From positions 1 to 64,000 of the forward strand of contig NMRA01000380.1 of NCBI GenBank assembly GCA_002633005.1: a stretch of 64,000 nucleotides of DNA, written 5' to 3'. The notes beneath the pieces were generated by a model that ran no database searches, was not told the origin of the DNA, and worked only from the letters and a program-made list of their open reading frames with translations. Positions 35,901 to 47,335 of the stretch are shown in pieces. Numbering within the stretch: position 1 is the stretch's first letter; every line of letters begins with the position of its first letter. The DNA is from Phoronis australis (Eukaryota; Phoronida; Phoronidae). The translations under genes and the position numbers were made by a program.

Positions 35901-38900
35901 ATTCTAAAGCTAATTAGCACGGGACGCGTCTTGCGCTCGTGGTTACACCATTGGTGTAAGGCGTCCTCTTCCGCAATTCTGTAGTCTCGAGCGAACTCTC
36001 GCTGGCCGGAGAACCTTAAGGCTGATTTCTTACTCTCTTCATCAGTTCAAAGCCATTCAATTTAGCATTTTTAAGAATATGAGAGTTTTATATGATATCA
36101 CGTACTTATAAATTTTGTTGTGCGTCGATTTCGGTTTTGCTCTCGAATAACAGCCCTTGGAGTAAATCAAATTGAAATCTTCGAAGAAGTCCAACGAAAT
36201 GCTCTCGAGAAAAGTACACCGAAAATAAAATGGGTCAACAAGAAAAGAACTTAGTCAGTGGGAACTGAAAAGTGCAGTCAGTGAGAAACCTACATCTCAT
36301 GAAAAGAATTGCGTTAAAAAAGGACCCAGTTGATTAGAACTCTTGTACACTAGGAAAGAAAATTGTCAGGAACATTGTGTTTATCGAGTTTTGGGTTTTA
36401 TTGTAGTCGAACACGGACACAAAAATGCAGTGAAATAATGTTACGCCAAATTCCGGTTATAGAAATGCTGATATTTGAACTTTATTAACCGAATAATGTC
36501 CCGTTGTGTTCTCCTCCGAATACATGTAGGTTTGACTTTGAGTCGAGCAGACGCGTGGCTCTCTGACCACCGGCTGCTTAACACAAAATCTATTTTAGAT
36601 GGTACGTACAAGCTGAATAACCCTCGTGACTGCGGAATGTCCAACGGCAAATGCAGTACTCAGATTGCAGCATGGACGGTTGGAATGCCTGGAATCTGCT
36701 GGCCGGATGAACTGGGCACCCTTATTGGAAATAACTCGGGATTTTCTCATTTTATGATTCAGGTACTGTACTGTTATAGGAAGTGATCCCACTCCTTTGA
36801 GTTATATTACGTTATTCCTGCAAAAACAAAGAACAATTAATCACAAGTAATGTCTTGACAGTGAAATCTATAACTGTGAAGTTCAATTACTCAGCAAATC
36901 CCAAATCAGTTTTCTTCCGGCATCCGATAAACACAATTATAAATTATTGGATTTTCCTAAGTCGATGCCCAACTATGCCAATCACACGTTTATAAAGCAT
37001 TGCACTTCTACCACAACGTCTTTTTTGTGTTTGCAATTCCTATCTCCGTAAACGAGTAAATGTATATATGTTTATATGGGAAACATTTCTAATATAATCA
37101 AGGTGGGACTTTTTAATGCGAATAAACCTTGAGGTACCTGTTACGAAACTATAAAACTCGATGTAGCTACAATTTACTAAACTAGGAAATAAAACGTAAA
37201 CACAAAAATCCCGTTTAATGTGTCATAGAAAGTGAAAAACAAAATTACTTATTCAAAGTGGTTCTCAACCACTGAAACAGAAGTCAAACTGCTCACCAGG
37301 CATTTTTACTGTTTGTAAAACTTTTGAATTTCTATTGATGTCAAAACATTTGTTCATTTACGTTTTAAAATTCAAGAAAACCATCATATGCTCATTTAGC
37401 CGATTTTGTTTTTGACACAAGGCAGGCTTCCTTATTTGGTAGGCAAGATATAAACGTTAGCACATTTCTCATATATTGAAAATGTGATCTTTGACCTTTG
37501 ATGTACACAAAGCAATGGTGATTTTAAGCCGCAGCCAATCCAACTTCTTTGAGCGCATGCGCGCCTATATATTATCACTGCGAGAATCTGAAAACTGTAT
37601 TGAGATGAAAGTGTTTTATTTCGTCTGTGTTTCAAAAATAATAAATCTGATGATTTTCTCTAGAACTTCTTGCGATATTAAAAATAAATAACTCCCAAGC
37701 CAACAACCATAAGAAGTTGGTTTGCCACGATCTGTTTAGAGGCCGTTTGTAGTAGTTTTCGAATTCTGTGCATATTTAAGGCATGCACGCGTCCGAGAGT
37801 CACCCAATGACTTCAGCAAAAACATTTTGAAGAACTCATTATTTTTGAATAGGCGTTGGGGTCGAAATACAGAAATGTTTTTCGAGTTCTACTGTTGGCC
37901 ACTTTATTTGATCTTTCCAGCTACATTGGAACAATCCGCAAAAACTGAGTACCTACAAGGATAATTCCGGTATAACCTTGCATATCACTCCAAAACTGCG
38001 TAAATACTCCGAGGCAACGTTCGTCATCGGCCAAATGTACATGAATATACCACCCGGCAAGCAATCGTACGAAGTTAGTGCTAGCTGCCGCTCATCGTGC
38101 TCATCCAAGAACATGAACGAGTCATTCTTTGTTTACTCTGGTTCCGTACACATGCACTACTTAGGTATGTATTTTTATGGGCAGGGGACTTGAGAACCTA
38201 TTTTGTATTCACAGCCCTTCTTCACTGTGGTCGGGTGTAGCTTAGATAGCGTTTAACTTCATTTGCAATGGAACTAAGACAATGTGGCTGAGTCAAATTA
38301 AGCTTGTACTTGTTATTTCGTAATCTAGCTATCTTATGTTCCGTTCATGGATATTCGTTAAAAGAATAGTTTGGATAAATTTAATTCTCATACCTTCATA
38401 AGTCAGGCGTACATGGTATAATGTATTATAACTCAGATAGGAAATTTATAGATATACATGTATCCCGAGTTCGTGGAACACACTCTCGTTTGGGCCTCAG
38501 CGCAAAATTCTATCAATCAAACAATCGCAAAATGATGGAAATTAAGTAACGCGATTTCAGGCAAATCGGGTGCTGTCGAACATTACCGCGGAGGGAAAAA
38601 GATAGGTATGATTGTGGACACACCAGACTACAGCTACGATAGACCGGAGAGCACGGAGTAAGTTTGCGGTTTGTTCAATTATCGTTGTAACCTACATGTA
38701 GCTTGCTTATGTCTTGTAAGTCGCATACCGCATGGGACTACTTTCGTGAAAAACTGAGGCCACGTTTTACAAAGCAGTCTTCCATAAATATTTGCTATAA
38801 CAGCACGACTGAAGAGTACATGTACAGAGTCTGATTTAATGTAATTCATTTTCCAACTGTGATATGCTAACAATTTTACTGGGTATTTTTTGTTAAGTCT

Positions 38901-41900
38901 TATTAATGCGTAATTACAAATGATTCGCTGCTTGCCAATCTGTAAACATTGACGAGCGACACCTCCCGTAACGAAACGTGACCCTGAAATCTGGAAATAA
39001 GTCAGACACATTATGCCCCATATGCTATCAATGAACTGAATCGTATTTTAAAAATTCCAAAATGTTTGAGAATGTACCCAATATCGCTAGTCAATGGAGT
39101 AAATTGTAATAAACCGATGATCAAATCTGGGACGTGGGCCTGAGGAAAGTGAGCTGCGGTGTTAGCAAGTACACGACAAGAAACTTGTTCAGTGATAGCG
39201 TCCGACTGAAGTATCATGACACGTTTTAAGAAAGAGGCCCAAAAATTTTCCAAAAGAAAATCATGCAGCGAAACATTTTTAGATTATGGATTAACAATTT
39301 TAATGTCCCGAAAACCTGATGTTTTTCCACCGTTTTATTTTTTGATAGTTTTTGAAAAACATCTTTTTAGAAAAACTTGCATTGATTCAAGTGAAGGTGC
39401 GTGTAGACTTCGTGGTCCGATTTTAGTCGGTCAATTATGGGAGACACATTAAGCCTATTTCTTTAAAACAGCTCGGAGATAGATACCTATTCGCTTCCCG
39501 ATACCTTCCGACAACTGTAACCCGTCTTTTATCGGTTGTGTTGTAGTCATAAGCCTCCAATCGAATTTAAACCCGGCGATGAGATGAAATTAAAATGTGA
39601 ATACAAATCCACGTCAAGGACTGATGTGACGACCTACGGCGATGGAACTCAGGTATACACCGCACGACTGCTCATTATCACGTGGATGTACTATAAATGA
39701 GTTGAGCTTCAAAAATAGCTCACTTGCGAGTTTCTCGTTAGTCACTGTGACGTCACCGGAAAAGGGGCAAAACCCGCCATATTGCTCTTGTTTTGCCCCG
39801 AGTATTTGCTACACACGCTAAAACTTACTGGAGTTCTTATGGTGAATTCTACGCTTAAAACGTTAAAACAACTTAAGATATGGTAGATAGGTCGTGGAAT
39901 AACTGTGAATGGACGAAGAAAATGTGAACTTGTTATGTTGTGCGAAGCTGTGAACGGACTGAAAATGGAACTTAGCCCGCTCTAGGCCTGAATGCCGCAG
40001 GCATACAGGGGCGATAGTGTATCCCCATAAAAAGATATTCACTTCAAAATACAGCAAATAAAATCAAATGAAACATGCATATGTGCATATGAAGTTATAA
40101 TTAACACATACCCTGACTCTGGACACAATTTAGTCTACAAATAACTTGAGCATATTCATGAAAACCTCGCGGTTCTCTCGAGTTTCTCTCACTAAAGAGC
40201 CGCCATTTTGAGGAAGTTACGTGAAATCACGCCTGTTGACGAACAAAAAGTCCAAGGGACACAAATCTTACAAATTTCACTTGATATTTTCTCATGCTAT
40301 TTTGCAAGTGTCACGCGCCAGGTCACGCGCCAGATCTCGCGCTTCGCTCAGTCTCGCGCTTGCCTTTGCCTCATACTCACCTGACTCAGTTGAAATACTT
40401 AATTGTGGTTATCGCGCGCGCGGACAAAGTTAACAGTAACCACAAAGTGGAGTTGGAATTCTTCGCCAAAGTCACCTAAATTCATCGAAGATATGTTTAG
40501 AAGCAGAAAGAGTCACTGAAGAAAGTAAGCGCCTTTTAGGTGGTAATTTTAGGTGTAGAATGTATTTTTGACGAGGTGAAAACTTTATCAGTGAGCGGAT
40601 TTAGCCTACCGCCAGTTTAAAATACACGGGACGAAATTAGTACAGAACGCGATAGAACGTATTGTAGTGCGAATCTGAATTTCATTTGCCATAACAGCAA
40701 TGCTTTTTGGACATTTTTCGAACTAAACGGCTAAAAACTCGAAGACAATAACAGAATACACTCTGCTACCGTATTGGGCAAATGACCAAACGACAAGCTT
40801 TTGCCCACTTCCCGTGACGTCACAGTTAAGTCTCACATAATCTCGCGTTATTGTTATAAACTCGCAAAAGGCCTATTAGCCAGGTGTCATTTATATGTAG
40901 GAAAAACCTGGTGTGCGTTTTATGCAGTTAATTTCTTGCCCGTTTGGCGTGATCAAGCAAGATTATGCTGCATTCAGGTATAAGTGAAACTAAATGCTTC
41001 TAATTTTAACAAAAGTTGTAGCGTTTTTCACACTCAGAAACAAGACCTAGTAATAGTGAACAAAACCTTACTTTTTGCTTGTTATGTACTTTGTACATTG
41101 TGCACTCCTCGTGGAAATTTGTTACACTCGATAGTTCATTTTGAACATGCTGACATCAACGCTTTTACATGTGAGAACGTTTAATCCGAAAACTTACTTT
41201 CGCATTGCAGGAGGAGATGTGCTATGGGTTTATTGGAATTTTTCCGGCATCGGCTGCCAAACAGTTTAAGTACTGCATCGACTTTGGGTCTGTAGACTTG
41301 TGCAAAGAAGCTGACGAAAAATTCAAGAACACGATGATCGGACAGTGTCACTTGGGTGAATATTTGTATGAAGATTTGACAAAGATTGGCGAAGATATGT
41401 GGTGGGTATGTATAATCCATTCACTCGCTGATCACGTGACAGGTTTGCACTGTCCACCGCTTCGAACGGTATACAGTAGATAGCATCTCGCGAGAACACA
41501 GCAGGAAACTGCAGTTGTCCCGCCATTCCAATCATTCAACCACGTGTCTCAGTTTTCAGAAGTGAATTTTTTTGCCATTCACTTTGGTTGCCATTTTGTA
41601 GGCATTCCTCCAAAATTATGAAATATTGAAATTCTATTCTATATTATTCTAAAACTTCTTTTTGACATCCTGTGCTGTGACCAAAACGAATAAAAGCAGC
41701 AAGACTGGATTTTGAGGTACGAGTTTAAGGACGTGATCTTTAGAATTTTTCATATTTTGTAATGTGCCAAGACTTACATGTAACTACAGTAGGGCACATC
41801 CAACGCCAGTTGCATTTGACGACATTGACGTCGTTTTCAAGCTTGTTGTGAGAAATTTTAAGTTCTTTTTTCGAAAAATATTGCTGTTGTGATAATTCAA

Positions 41901-42745
41901 AAAGTAAGCTTTAGACGCTTTTCATATTTTACCGTGAGGTGAAGGTCGAGAATCACCAGACTGTAATCGAGTTTGGCGACGTGGCCTCGCTTTCAAGATT
42001 ACTGAAAATTCATCACATAGTGATCTGTACGAAAATCCAGTTTAAAGCAGATTATTTCCTTTGAAAATGACATTAACTGAGTCGTCATTTTAAATATTCA
42101 GGAAACAAATTGTTGCGATTATGAAAAATAACTGCAGGCGTTCTGGCACACGTTGTACCAGATGCTCTTGGGCGCCCTATTGCACTGATCACGTGGAGCC
42201 ATTTTTATGTCTTATTGATGTATAGTTAAAACTGAAGTTAGGAGCTAGAAACCTAACTCAAGAGTTGGCAGTGTGTCCCAAAGGAAGTTGAACCCACGAC
42301 TTTGAGTAAAGGAAGTGGTCAAATACCCACTGGTCCACACAGCCTGCTCCAATGATTTACATTAAAAAATCGTTACCATTAAATTGCGTGTATCTTCAGT
42401 AGGCGGTAGACAGTTTTGTCACCTTAGTGTACAAATGATTGTTCGGGTAAAAAAATGAATGGAAGACTCACTGAATTTGTTGAATTTCAGCGCTGCAACG
42501 GTCTCAACGGGGAATGTCCCTCAACGTGCAAAAAATACGTCGACGAAACACTGAGCAAAAACCCGTGCAGACAAGAGCCAGCGAAAGATCTGGTTTCAAA
42601 AATGATGAGAGGCATCAAATTTGTAAGGCAACTAGATGAAATAACCGAAGCCTGTAAACTGGTTACACTAGACAACTCAGCGGCGCGGTACAGAGGACAA
42701 CTTTTGTTTTTGTGGGTCATTCTTTTTGCCTGGGTCTTTTATTAG
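29698..42745 (+). CDS. Gene B: temptin-copper monooxygenase, complete, likely GPI-anchored
   Basis: Ten exons (29698-29898, 31435-31528, 32417-32554, 33570-33746, 36599-36762, 37921-38164, 38561-38657, 39547-39652, 41211-41405, 42491-42745) join in frame to 556 codons plus TAG, all with AG...GT borders. Order: signal peptide (1-~17), temptin domain (~20-98) with EF-hand-like loop Asp77-Glu88, Cys-rich linker (99-144), copper monooxygenase N-lobe (145-~265), C-lobe (~270-472), Cys-rich tail (473-~530), hydrophobic end (541-556). Copper ligands expected from PHM/DBH are all present: His194, His195, His260 (CuH) and His335, His337, Met410 (CuM). The end NSAARYRG followed by 16 hydrophobic residues looks like a GPI signal. 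There is no DOMON domain as in DBH/MOXD1 and no lyase domain as in PAM. By family it should be a secretory-pathway, ascorbate-dependent hydroxylase; the substrate is unknown. The closest neighbours are paralogue A upstream and broken copies C and D downstream. Confidence 0.88.
31435..31528 (+). CDS. Gene B exon 2: temptin calcium-loop exon
   Basis: The acceptor is TTGTAG and the donor GTAAAC. It encodes KWTKELCNKDSDGDGKTNGA and on to DPDCIWTT. The twelve residues Asp77 to Glu88 satisfy the EF-hand loop pattern, so calcium binding is a fair inference. Confidence 0.88.
32417..32554 (+). CDS. Gene B exon 3: Cys-rich linker
   Basis: It encodes SHPGVCEPVGSAKCNATNDW and FCNLEQFTCNAT. There are four cysteines and two NAT glycosylation sequons. 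From the HPGVCEP part onward its protein is the same as in relic D. Confidence 0.88.
32736..32812 (+). repeat. tRNA-like sequence in gene B intron 3, likely a SINE head
   Basis: Box A-like TAGTTCAGTGGTAATAGC, a perfect 5-bp anticodon-type stem CTAGA/TCTAG with 7-base loop, and box B-like GGTTCGATTCCC are present. The acceptor ends do not pair, loop position 33 is C instead of T, and the T stem has an extra A. It is therefore a tRNA-derived repeat or pseudogene. Confidence 0.45.
32873..32996. repeat. AT microsatellite in two blocks with a repeated spacer
   Basis: Two TA runs (about 32874-32908 and 32939-32962) are each followed by the same AAGTACTATAGAAAATTATT (then AGGATTTCGA) sequence. This is a tandem duplication of TA run plus 30-bp spacer. 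Confidence 0.9.
33570..33746 (+). CDS. Gene B exon 4: copper monooxygenase HH exon
   Basis: It encodes TTYICQHFVMPTDKDYH and VVMHHILLFGCDS. His194-His195 are the CuH pair. It is 177 nt, as in gene A. Relic D has lost it. Confidence 0.9.
35080..35479. mobile_element. MITE with GGCCCGGTCTC inverted ends and CAG target duplication, copy 2
   Basis: It is a 400-bp near-identical partner of the element at 13082-13482, in intron 4 of gene B. The ends GGCCCGGTCTC / GAGACCGGGCC are flanked on both sides by CAG. No coding capacity. Confidence 0.85.
35566..35711. repeat. Fragment ending in the GATCCGCC-type terminus
   Basis: The left part GGCCGGATTCATGATTTT and the right part CTATCTAAATCCGCCACTGG, with GGGGGGCA / GGCCCCCTTGACCCC inside, resemble the ends of the GGCGGATYTAGG elements. 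The inside is not similar enough to call a full copy. Confidence 0.35.
36599..36762 (+). CDS. Gene B exon 5
   Basis: It encodes NPRDCGMSNGKC, AAWTVGMPGICWPDELGTLI and SGFSHFMIQ. It is 164 nt, one codon shorter than in gene A (GMPGIC against GDSGGDC). The acceptor is TTTTAG and the donor GTACTG. Confidence 0.88.
37921..38164 (+). CDS. Gene B exon 6: His260 and the HMH ligands
   Basis: It starts LHWNNPQ (third CuH His) and ends SVHMHYL (CuM His335 and His337). The middle has IPPGKQSYEVSASCRSSC. The sequon NES is kept in A, B and C. Confidence 0.9.
38561..38657 (+). CDS. Gene B exon 7
   Basis: It encodes GKSGAVEHYRGGKKIGMIVD, then TPDYSYDRPEST. It is 97 nt, phases 1 to 2, the same as in A and C. 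The donor is GTAAGT. Confidence 0.85.
39547..39652 (+). CDS. Gene B exon 8
   Basis: It encodes HKPPIEFKPGDEMKLKCEYK and DVTTYGDGTQ. In relic D the Gly of TYGDG is Cys. The donor is GTATAC. The following intron contains a 1.15-kb inverted-repeat element that D lacks. Confidence 0.88.
39718..40876. mobile_element. 1.15-kb inverted-repeat element in gene B intron 8, absent from relic D
   Basis: Gene B reads CTTCAAAAAT up to 39717 and TAGCCAGG from 40877; relic D joins these directly at about 59770. The insert's ends are imperfect inverted repeats: TTGCGAGTTT...CTGTGACGTCACCGG on the left against CCCGTGACGTCACAG...AAACTCGCAA on the right. No transposase frame was seen, so it is non-autonomous. 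Confidence 0.75.
41211..41405 (+). CDS. Gene B exon 9: CuM methionine exon
   Basis: It starts EEMCYGFIGIFPASAAKQFK; Met410 is the expected CuM ligand. Further cysteines lie in KYCIDFG, DLCKE and GQCHLGEY. It ends MWW with donor GTATGT. Confidence 0.9.
42237..42352 (-). repeat. tRNA-like SINE fragment in gene B intron 9
   Basis: The minus strand reads TGTGGACCAGTGGGTA (box A-like) and GTGGGTTCAACTTCC (box B-like), followed by a partly self-complementary AGTTAGG / CCTAACT stretch. The equivalent stands in relic D intron 9 (61437-61556), so it predates the duplication. Confidence 0.5.
42491..42745 (+). CDS. Gene B exon 10: Cys-rich C-terminus and hydrophobic tail
   Basis: It encodes RCNGLNGECPSTCKKYVDE, PCRQEP, ITEACKL, then NSAARYRG and the terminal stretch QLLFLWVILFAWVFY before TAG. 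Small residues, a short spacer and a hydrophobic end are the usual layout of a GPI-anchor signal. A tail-anchored membrane protein is the alternative. Confidence 0.85.
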   Translation, partial: RCNGLNGECPSTCKKYVDETLSKNPCRQEPAKDLVSKMMRGIKFVRQLDEITEACKLVTLDNSAARYRGQLLFLWVILFAWVFY

Positions 42746-44661
42746 ATGCATTTCTTTGGCAACTTGAAACAGGACGTTACTATGGTGATTAGTATGTAGA
42801 GCGCATAAATATTCGGACTTGATTAGCGTTGTGTGGTATGTATAAGTGACGTTTTCAAGCAATTAAGATCACTGTCTATCAGTTTACCCATACTTAACTT
42901 AATGAGGATGATTTTATGTTTTATAATGAATCCGTTGATACAAAAGCTGTCATTTTATATACATGTTATTAACCGTAATATTTAGAAGGTACTTTCGCCG
43001 ATATAGTTTTGAAATCTTAACCTAAGTGCTTTTGGATTTAGAAGAACTGCTGCACGGCCATTTGTAATTGAACGAACAGATAATTCAAACCACAAGCAAC
43101 ACGTATAATTTTAGAATTCACGTTTCTAGGATATGCCAATCTCAACAATACGTTTATTTTGGGGAGTGGGCATTAGATGGAACAAGTTCCTAGCAGAAAT
43201 CCAGTCATGTCGCGGATATCAATATCACAGGATGGGTTTTATGAGATTAACAAACTTGATTAATTTTCTTTTTTATGCAGCTACAGTACATCTAGGTACC
43301 GAGGAAATGCAGATTTATATGATACAGTCAATGACATTTAAAAAGAATTGTGACGCTAAATCCCAACTCAGGCTCATATAAGTGGAGAAATATTGGCAAC
43401 TGTTATGTTGGCACAGCCGTTGGTTTGATTAGTACTGGGGAGTGCATTGGAATCTGCAGTGCCACCAGGGCATGAGTGAACATGTTTGCTGATAGATCTC
43501 ACTCCATAGTCTTGTACTAGTTACAACTCAATCGTTCATATTTTATGGAGTCTACTATGCCTTCCTTTAAGCCAGCAATGTTATTGCTTTGGATATGATG
43601 GTCAGTCTGTGATGTCCACGTACCACACGACTGTTTAGATAGCAATGACTGCCATCGGCTACGTCATCATAATGACTAATTCTTCCACTATCTATTGAAC
43701 CGTCCTCATTATACTTATCGATTTTATTCTACTTGGCTGTCGAAATTTTTATGAACAAAGCATTAGGACAAATTGGTAGGCTTTTCCTATTCACAACACG
43801 TTCACGTGTCAAAGAAAGCCAAATCCACTGACCCTACTTGCAATGCAAATCTTAAAACTGTCGCCAAACCCGGCGTATTCTCACTTACTGTATGCTTGCC
43901 CCACGGTCTATTACTGCCACCTTGCGGTTAGAGATTTGTGGGATACCCGTCATTATGGGAAGAGTTCAATTATGCCTCGTGCTAGAAAACCGTTAAGTCT
44001 TTGCGGTATTACGCGATATGTTTCCACGTATTTTAAAGGAGAACGCGTGATTTTGGAGATTTTGCAGCCGCGAGACAGCTCAGTACTGAAACTCTACCAG
44101 GGTAGAGTTCAACAACGCTTGTATCTCGTTGGAATACCGAGATTGCGTGATATTCTGCGAGCTATTTCCATGTTACAGGTTTCAAGGGGAGCATGTGTTT
44201 TTGGCTAGTTTTTTCGCCAGGATACAGCTATTAAAATTTGCCCAAAAACCGGTTTGCTGGAAATTTAGGTCTACATTGTCTTTTTTGATTGGTTTCATGC
44301 GGTAGTTTTATATGACCCGGCTACCAGGTGATTGGTCCAAGCAAAACGAGTTCATAAGTTGTCATTGAGTGTTGTACTCAAACCAAAAATAACAAGCGCT
44401 GCAACTGTCGTGTAATTTAAGCATGTAATTTCAAAACCACCGTGACGAATTGGTCGAGTATTGGGCGTCTGCAGCTTTGTTGCCCAGGTACACCTAGGTC
44501 TAGTTGTACACACGTCGGTTAATTACATTCAAACTGCATTAAGCGGCCGCCTCCCCATTGTAGGGAGCAATGAACGTGACGTCATGAAGTATTCATTGGA
44601 TACGAGTTTTGTACTACCCTCTGCCGTCCTTACGTATAATTATGTGTCTGGTTAGCACTTC

Positions 44662-44667
44662 AATAAA
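44662..44667 (+). promoter_or_regulatory. Possible polyadenylation signal AATAAA
   Basis: AATAAA is followed within 10 to 20 bases by a GT-rich stretch (GTGTTATTGTGTAACG), the usual arrangement. It is 1.9 kb beyond the stop of gene B, so the link is uncertain. The copy near 62.71 kb reads AAAATA instead. Confidence 0.2.
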
Positions 44668-45289
44668 CCGTGTTATTGTGTAACGAGTTTGCGTCTTATA
44701 TACAGTCAACTGGGTTATGAAATGACTTACTACAGCGCTAACATATTGTGTCCAAACCGGACGATCGCCGCACAAATAAAAAAGTTCATGTTCAATTCAA
44801 CGTTTCGTCTTTTCATTAGACATCATCAGCTCATATGATCACATTTACAACAATTTAGGACAACAAGTGCCAACATACATAGCTCAGTGACCCTGCAACT
44901 ATGGTGATGACCAGCTATGACTATATTGCCTGTATCTCTCACTTCACTTTATGGATGTTACCTGAGCTGTATGTTGAAAAAAGTGGGTCAAGGTGTCGGC
45001 AGTTGACTCTCTTTCACTCTGAACAGATTCAGAAATCAAGAAAATGCCATTTGTAGTCTTCACATGCAGCACAGGACTTGAAATACCAAAACGAAAATTT
45101 TTAATGAAATTGAGGCAGCTAAATTCAACTGTGCCACCAGCCTTGTCCCTACACTTCACGATGGCTCTGATCGGTTTAGCCTTTTGAGGATTGGTTATGG
45201 GAAATGAAATATGTCAGAAATCTGGCACAATTTTTGCGGAAATCACCGGAATATCACGAGTAATGTAATTTTGAAATTTCTTGCAGTTA

Positions 45290-45620
45290 TACATAAAATG
45301 AAAACTAACGTTATATCACAACAATTTAGTTGTGAATTGTTGCAAAACTGAAGTATTTTGATTAAAAAAGATTAATTTTAATGATACTATTAAAAAAAAA
45401 GAATTGAAAAGAAGTATGCCAATAACCTTTATTTCAAACAATATCCAAAACAATGTCTTCTGCTCCATACATGGTCGCAACAACGCGTGTGAAGACAATT
45501 AAAATATGCATTTGTATTAATGACGCCAAGGCAGCGGCTAATCATTGCCCAGAAAGTACCAAGCCTCAAATGGCTAAACCGATCAGCGTCATCTTGAGAC
45601 TCGGGGACGAGGCTCCGTGC
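45290..45620 (+). repeat. Duplicated upstream block, partner of 27425-27790
   Basis: It shares ordered blocks with the region before gene B, among them CCAAAACAATG-CTTCTGCT and CCTCAAA-GGCTAAACCGAT, in the same orientation. It lies upstream of the C/D block, where a lost first exon would be expected. Confidence 0.6.
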
Positions 45621-45952
45621 CAGCTGCACACGTCGCAACAAACGATTGCAAACAACTCTTACGCATTCGTGGCGCAGCCTTAGCGGCCGTGAAATTTCCA
45701 GGACTAGAGTTCTATGACAACACGTAATCAAGAGCGATAGGCTAGGTTTGCAGTCCTCAAAAATCACCAATCGTTGTAAGTGATCCAACAAAAATCGCCT
45801 CGTCATGATAGACACCAGAACTCCTCGGATATTTTCGTACTAATCTAATTTTCGTCTCTCAGACGCATGATTTACTTCTGCATATGAGAACACCGTTGCT
45901 CACAACAAAGGGTAAGATTTGGTCAGTTGACTGCTAAACTCATGCCTTCAGC

Positions 45953-45976
45953 CTAGGAACCAGTACTGGTTCCTAG
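45953..45976. repeat. Perfect 24-bp palindrome
   Basis: The half-site CTAGGAACCAGT is followed at once by its reverse complement. No gene context explains it. Confidence 0.85.
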
Positions 45977-46790
45977 CTTCAGCCCAGCAGATCTCAACAG
46001 TCTTACGCAGAGGCCTCTTTTACCCTTAGTCTGCCTCCTTCTGTGGTGTTTTTCTTGTTTAAACCAGATATTATTGGGTAATCCCGTAAATTCTCTATTT
46101 TGAGAAGTCACATGGCATGCTATGAAGTTCGCACCTGCACAAATTTGAAGCGCCTGCGATGGATAATTTGATGCCACGGGGGGAAGACTCGCGGAAATGT
46201 TTCGGTCAGCAGAACAGGTCGGGTATCGCCTGATACATGTACATGTACATTTTATGCAACCAGGACGTTACCACCATGTTGGAAAGAACGCGATTGATAT
46301 GATTTTGAGTGGAATGTCCACAATACATTTTGGATATGACTTTCCCAATTTTTAAACGAAGGTGGGGCTGAGTGAATGTTTGGGAGTGCGAGGTGACACC
46401 AAGACTCATCGAATGCGAATCTACGCTATATGAATATCTCGTTTTGCACTTTATCTCTATCAGTTAAACCGGTAATAAATCCACTTTCCATCACAAAAAG
46501 AGGCAACTGTTGAATTAGACCTGTTACCGTTTTGAACTTATTGGTCTCAGCGTAATTGGACAAAAGTTAAATTTGATGTGATTTCAGCCGACAATTAATT
46601 TATGCTTGCGACCAACCTCAACAAGTTGGCTTATTACCGGCGACGTGTCATTTTATGCATCGAACCATGCCTCACGGCGCAACGAACAACAAAGCCTGGC
46701 TAGAAAAACAAGACTTCGCGAGATCACGCCGACTTTGGCAAATAAAACGCCCAAAATTCCAATTAAACTGACCAGTACAAAAATACTAAA

Positions 46791-46890
46791 GGACGCGTGT
46801 CCATGTGCATTCTCTAAGAGTTATGGTGAAAAGATTGATTACTGTTCGCCGGAAAAATCGCGATTGTTGTTATAGAATGCAAGAACACGT
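46791..46890. mobile_element. Short palindromic element, copy of 15451-15550
   Basis: It has the same arms as the element in gene A intron 4 (GGACGCGTGTCC on the left, GCAAGAACACG on the right). The arms are slightly more diverged from each other here. Confidence 0.6.
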
Positions 46891-47334
46891 GGCTTTGTGG
46901 ATTTTTTGTATTGGGATCAAAGGTCATGATTCGTTTCTAATCAGCTTTTCAGAGCTACATGTAAGTGGGCATTACGGTTTTCTCTCTAACAGTTCGTACA
47001 CTAACGTACGAACTAATTCCCTTGACAGATTCGTGTTCCAATAAATTAATAAAGTCTTTGTTCTCGTTTCATGTATCATACACGATAGCGTTTATAATTT
47101 TTAAATTTCTTTGCTTTGATGATTGAAGTCTAGTCGAAGTACAGCAACTTTTTTACTATGAAATATTCTACACAATGTTTTATTTGATATTATACTCATG
47201 CGTTTGTGTCTGTGATGCCACTCACACTCGGTAATCTACTATTTGAACTGCCACCTGGCGAAAGACTTTTAAGTAGGCAATACGATAATTTGTTGAACAA
47301 ACTATCTAAGATCAAGAACAGGTTAATTTTCAAT

Positions 47335-47335
<1 letters not shown>

